From the NCBI GenBank assembly GCA_027021385.1, contig JALUUL010000010.1, forward strand, positions 1-64,000: a stretch of 64,000 nucleotides of DNA, given 5' to 3'. The translations under genes and the position numbers were made by a program. The notes beneath the pieces are model-generated. The model did not search any database and had not been told where the DNA came from. It saw nothing but the letters and a program-made list of their open reading frames with translations. Shown one piece after another: positions 60,956 to 64,000 of this stretch. The stretch is from Planctomycetota bacterium (GTDB lineage Bacteria; Planctomycetota; UBA1135; GCA-002748355). Numbering within the stretch: position 1 is the stretch's first letter; each line of letters starts with the position of its first letter.

Positions 60956-61729
60956 TCAACCGTTCCGGCGGATCCGGCCCTCGGCGTCGAAGCAATGGTC
61001 GTTGGAGGGGGACCAGACGAAGAAGCGATAGAGGGGGCCCAGCCCGACGAGGCCCTCGAGCAGCCGTTCGCGGAGTTCCGGCCCCATCGCGATGCCGGCC
61101 TCCCTCGGGAAGCGACGGCGGAGATTCCACCAATGCTCCCCCGGCCGGAAGTAGGCGAAGAAGTTCTCGAGATCGCGGTGCTCCAGGCGGCCCGGCAGGT
61201 ATTCCCGCCTCCAGCGGTCGATCGTCAGAACGAAGCCCTCGGGCAGGTCGGCGAGGAGCGAGAGGAAGACCGCGGCCCCCTCGCGCGTCGCGCAGAGGTT
61301 TCGGAGGTTGATCGCGTCCCAGAAGGCGAGGGGGTGGATCCTCAGAGAGGTCTCGAGGCCCTCCGCGTCGAGACAGCAGACGATCGTCGTCTGGATGTAG
61401 TGGGTGTCGACGTCCTGGCCGATCGTGTCGCCGACCCGTTCGACCAGGGCCTTGCGGTCCTTCGGACTTCGCGAGAGATAGGCCCACTGGGCGCGGACCC
61501 TTCCGAGATTGAACCGGTAGGGGTGGTTCAGGCTCGTTCGCGAGGCCAGGTTCAGTCCGTGCTCCTTCTTCAGGGCCGCCTTGGCCGCTTTCGCGTAGAG
61601 ATCCAGCTTGCGGCGGACCCTGAGCCGGTAGGGGTTGTACTCGGGATCCCGCTGGCGGTGTTCCTCGTAGGCCGCGAAGTCCCGCTCCTCGAAGAGAGGG
61701 AGGGTGGAGGGGTCAGGAGTCCGTTTCAT
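60956..61729 (-). CDS. conserved-looking protein of unknown function
   Basis: This 257-residue soluble protein contains LPLFEERDFAAYEEHRQRD, a basic helix and a region with DAINLRNLCATREGA and GEHWWNLRRRFP. No family is recognised and no catalytic motif is seen. Its start overlaps the end of the glycosyltransferase gene by 17 bp, so it is the last gene of that operon. Confidence 0.7.
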   Translation of the reverse strand: MKRTPDPSTLPLFEERDFAAYEEHRQRDPEYNPYRLRVRRKLDLYAKAAKAALKKEHGLNLASRTSLNHPYRFNLGRVRAQWAYLSRSPKDRKALVERVGDTIGQDVDTHYIQTTIVCCLDAEGLETSLRIHPLAFWDAINLRNLCATREGAAVFLSLLADLPEGFVLTIDRWRREYLPGRLEHRDLENFFAYFRPGEHWWNLRRRFPREAGIAMGPELRERLLEGLVGLGPLYRFFVWSPSNDHCFDAEGRIRRNG

Positions 61730-62462
61730 CGTTCCGCCGGGATCTCGCAGGCGCGCCGTCGCGGTAGCGGCGGGCGAGGGTTTCCGGGCTCGCCCCGAAC
61801 CGGAAGCGGAGGCGGAGCCACTGGTTGAGGAGGACGGTGCGGAGCGGACCGAGACGCCGGTATCTCCGGGCCGAGGTCTCGACCCTCTCCTTCAGGATGC
61901 GGGCCCGCGAGCGGGCCTTCAATCGCCGGGACAGTTCGAAGTCGTCGAAGAGGGACCAGTCGGGGTGCCCGCCGACCTCGAAATAGAGCGATCGCTCGAC
62001 GAAGGGGGCCTGGTCGCCCAGGGGCATCGAGAGCCGGAGACTGCGGAGGTTCGCGCCGAAGGAGATCCACCGGTAGTGGCCGCCTTCCAGACGGTGGCGG
62101 AAGGCTCCCCACCGGGCGCCGCATCCGCGGGCCTCGAGGATCGAACGAGCCCACCCTGCGGGGAGGAGGGTGTCGGCGTGGAGGAAGCAGAGGGTCGATT
62201 CGCGGCCCTCCGCCGCGGCCTCGCGCAGGCGGAGCCCCCGCGGGCCCTTCCGGGAGAACAGGGTCCAGCCCTCCGCCTCGAACTCCCGTCGCGTCACTTC
62301 CCGGAACGACGTCGCGCATAGGACGAAGGGGATCGCGCCCGCCGCGGCGCGATCGAGGCCCGACCGGGCCCGTGCGGTTTCGGGAAGAGCGGGAAGGGGG
62401 CGGTCTCCGGTCCCGAGGGGGACGCAGACGCGGATCGGGGCCCCGCTCCCCTCCGACGTCAT
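61713..62462 (-). CDS. family 2 glycosyltransferase (TIGR04283-like)
   Basis: This 249-residue protein has GPRGLRLREAAAEG, FLHADT, the GGHYRWISFGANLRS segment and PLGDQAPFVERSLYFEVGG, all typical of the small GT2 enzymes in the TIGR04283 family. It transfers a sugar, probably to a lipid or pigment, in the cytoplasm; the substrate is unknown. It sits in an operon between the DUF442-like lipoprotein gene (28 bp upstream) and the unknown protein at 60956. Confidence 0.85.
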   Translation of the reverse strand: MTSEGSGAPIRVCVPLGTGDRPLPALPETARARSGLDRAAAGAIPFVLCATSFREVTRREFEAEGWTLFSRKGPRGLRLREAAAEGRESTLCFLHADTLLPAGWARSILEARGCGARWGAFRHRLEGGHYRWISFGANLRSLRLSMPLGDQAPFVERSLYFEVGGHPDWSLFDDFELSRRLKARSRARILKERVETSARRYRRLGPLRTVLLNQWLRLRFRFGASPETLARRYRDGAPARSRRNDETDS

Positions 62463-62490
62463 CGAGGGCTCCCCGGATTCTCCGGAGTCC

Positions 62491-63069
62491 TCAATCCAGG
62501 CCGAGAAAGGTCTTCGCCTGTTTCAGGCGGCCGCCCCGCAGGCCGAGCCGGACGGCCCGGTCCAGGGCTTCCCGGGCGGGGACCCGATGGAACTCCTGCA
62601 TCCAGCAGGCCCAGAGGGCCTTGACCCTCGTCCCCGAGGCGCAGGTCAGGAGGGCCTTCCCCGCCCCGGCGAGAGCCTTCTCGAAAGCTTCGAGATGCGC
62701 TTCCCTCGAGATCGGTTCGCGTCCCAACGGAATCCAGAAATACCGGAGGCCGTTGGCGCGGGCCCACTTCTCGACATCCTCCCGGGGCCAGGATTCCCGT
62801 TCGCTCAGACTGACGACGAGAGTGTCGTATCCCGCGAGCCGGATCTTCCGGAACGAATCGGGATCGGTCGGACAGGCCGCGAAGTCGACGCCGGTGCCGG
62901 ACCAGGTGAAGCGGGAGAGGCCCTCCAGCCCGAGCGGGGCGCTCGACTCGATCCGGTCGAGTCCGATCCGGGGTTTCGAGGAGCCGGCGCAGGCGACCAG
63001 CATCGGGAGCAGGACGGCGGCGAGCGGGAAGAGGGCTCTTCGTTCGAGCTTCGGGCGTTTCGGATTCAT
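62491..63069 (-). CDS. DUF442/tyrosine-phosphatase-like lipoprotein
   Basis: This 192-residue lipoprotein has a signal ending LVAC (Cys27). The fold has LSRFTWSGTGVDFAACP, a YDTLVVSLSE strand, and LLTCASGTRVKALWACW, where Cys143 and Arg148 form the CxSGTR loop of DUF442 (beta-lactamase-hydrolase-like phosphatase) proteins. Being exported is unusual for this family. Substrate unknown; it is the first gene of the operon leading to the glycosyltransferase. Confidence 0.78.
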   Translation of the reverse strand: MNPKRPKLERRALFPLAAVLLPMLVACAGSSKPRIGLDRIESSAPLGLEGLSRFTWSGTGVDFAACPTDPDSFRKIRLAGYDTLVVSLSERESWPREDVEKWARANGLRYFWIPLGREPISREAHLEAFEKALAGAGKALLTCASGTRVKALWACWMQEFHRVPAREALDRAVRLGLRGGRLKQAKTFLGLD

Positions 63070-63225
63070 CTCGTCTCCTTGGATCCTCGCGGCTTCGGTG
63101 GCGCGGAAGCCTGCGTCGATCTGACGCAAGGCGCCCGGGGCGGGCGGGCGGGACCCTCCTTGCCTTGTCCGGAGCGTGAGGGAAGGATGCCCCGCCCGGT
63201 TTTCGGAGTCCATGGAGAACCCTCG

Positions 63226-64000
63226 ATGTCGATCTGCCTGCCCCTCGTCACGCTTCTTCTCGGCTTCCCCGCGCTTCAGCAATCCCGCCCGGCGTCTCGC
63301 TCCTCCCAAGCCGCCACGAAGGACGCCCTGCTTCCCGCCTCTCCGGCGGAACAGGCCTTGATGAAGAAGACCTATCCCCCGTACCAGGGCTTCTGCGCGG
63401 GATGCCATGGACCGACGGGGAGAGGCGACGGACCGATGGCCCGATTCCTCGAACCGAAGCCGATGAACTTCCGCAAGGCGATGTTCAAACTCGTCCGGAC
63501 CGTGAACGGGGTCCCCTCGGAGAAGGACCTGGTCGCGACCGTGCAGAAAGGCCTTCCCGGTTCCGCGATGCCCGCCTTCGGGCACATGCCGCCGCATATG
63601 GTCCGGATGGCGGTCCGGTCGGTCCTGAACCTCGCCCGGGCCGGCCGTGCCGAACTGCTCCGTTCCGCCGCTTCGCTCCCGGTCGAGGAGGCCGCGAAGA
63701 AGGCCGAGGCCGAACTCGTCCCGGGCGCGCCCGTGCGGCTCCCTCCCCTCGACCGGACGGACTTCGATCTCGAGAAGGGCAAGGTCCTCTTCGAGCGGAA
63801 CTGCGCCCTCTGCCACGGGGCGGACGGGAAGGGGAAGGACGGGCTTCCGTTCCGGGACGCGGTCGGCCTGCCGATCCGGCCCCGGAACTTCACGAAGGGG
63901 GTCTTCAAGGGCGGAGCCGATTTCGAGGATCTCGGCACGAGGATCCGGGCGGGCATCCCCTATGCGGCGATGCCCGCCTTCGATCGGAAGGCCGTTCCCG
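63226..64000 (+). CDS. dihaem cytochrome c (C-terminus beyond window)
   Basis: From the ATG at 63226, with GGAG upstream, 258 codons run to the window edge. A signal peptide (residues about 3-18) is followed by two haem-binding motifs: CAGCH at 57-61 and CALCH at 193-197. Methionines in GSAMPAFG and AAMPAF may be the axial ligands. It is a periplasmic electron carrier, with partners likely in the unseen region to the right. It is divergent from the lipoprotein at 63069. Confidence 0.88.
   Translation, partial: MSICLPLVTLLLGFPALQQSRPASRSSQAATKDALLPASPAEQALMKKTYPPYQGFCAGCHGPTGRGDGPMARFLEPKPMNFRKAMFKLVRTVNGVPSEKDLVATVQKGLPGSAMPAFGHMPPHMVRMAVRSVLNLARAGRAELLRSAASLPVEEAAKKAEAELVPGAPVRLPPLDRTDFDLEKGKVLFERNCALCHGADGKGKDGLPFRDAVGLPIRPRNFTKGVFKGGADFEDLGTRIRAGIPYAAMPAFDRKAVP

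Noticed and set aside
1-64000. tRNA, rRNA and CRISPR arrays
   Set aside because: No convincing T-loop motif, rRNA stretch or regularly spaced repeat array was recognised by eye; a covariance or repeat search would be needed to exclude small cases.
1-64000. Insertion sequences or integrases
   Set aside because: No transposase or integrase product with a DDE or tyrosine-recombinase pattern is seen among the plausible genes.

Overview
This is a GC-rich (roughly 70%) bacterial window with tightly packed genes on both strands. Many neighbouring genes overlap by 4 bp (ATGA or GTGA). The gene content fits a diderm, probably aerobic, member of the Planctomycetota or a related deep lineage. The pointers are lipoprotein and Tat-type signals, a PEP-CTERM protein, a radical-SAM futalosine (menaquinone) pair, a VWA protein with a HEAT-like N-terminal half, an SbsA-type Ig-like repeat lipoprotein with a HEIGH protease motif, large YfhO-like membrane proteins, and exported unknown proteins of a kind often seen in planctomycetes. 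The lineage is inferred; no rRNA or tRNA gene was recognised.

Layout. 1-1341 (-) is the N-terminal half of a SNF2 helicase resembling DISARM DrmD, followed by a 425-bp gene-free, less GC-rich gap. 1767-3904 holds a sodium:solute symporter with a small membrane partner. 3780-5534 (-) has a small membrane protein and an MFS transporter. 5673-7938 encodes a TPR protein and a polysaccharide flippase. 7942-16466 holds a DUF2892 protein, a VWA/HEAT protein, a DMT exporter, an exported superoxide reductase, a degenerate LPS-kinase-like protein, an exported protein and a large Ig-like/metalloprotease lipoprotein. 16613-25644 (-) has two tandem YfhO-like proteins, an HtrA-type protease and a hybrid histidine kinase. 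25787-32881 (+) has a GT39-type glycosyltransferase, a histidine phosphatase, an atypical transketolase and a neurotransmitter-type Na+ symporter with two small membrane proteins.

32857-35132 (-) is mqnC-mqnE of the futalosine menaquinone pathway, divergent from glyS. 36799-44256 (+) carries a PEP-CTERM protein, an SGNH hydrolase, the DNA-repair pair mrfA-mrfB and a DUF5916 outer-membrane-type protein. 45666-58862 (+) is a long co-directional run: a CDF transporter, acetolactate synthase with an aldehyde dehydrogenase, a Kv-like channel, a GH16 lipoprotein, an alanine-type Na+ symporter with a membrane protein and an ExbD-like lipoprotein, a HAD phosphatase, a SprT-like metalloprotease, an XdhC, an exported TPR protein, and an ECF sigma factor overlapping a second TPR protein. 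58920-63069 (-) holds exported unknowns, a conserved unknown, a TIGR04283-type glycosyltransferase and a DUF442-like phosphatase lipoprotein. 63226-64000 (+) is the start of a dihaem cytochrome c.

The most useful leads are: the possible edge of a DISARM-type defence locus at the left end; three Na+-coupled transporters each with small membrane or lipoprotein partners; a kinase-fold protein lacking its catalytic Asp; a transketolase with Glu replacing the metal-binding Asp; a K+-channel filter with Ser replacing the first Gly; a Tat-type superoxide reductase; mrfAB in a distant phylum; an apparent frameshift at the sigma-factor/TPR junction; and several genes whose -10-like hexamer sits only 6-9 nt before the start codon, which suggests leaderless transcripts.
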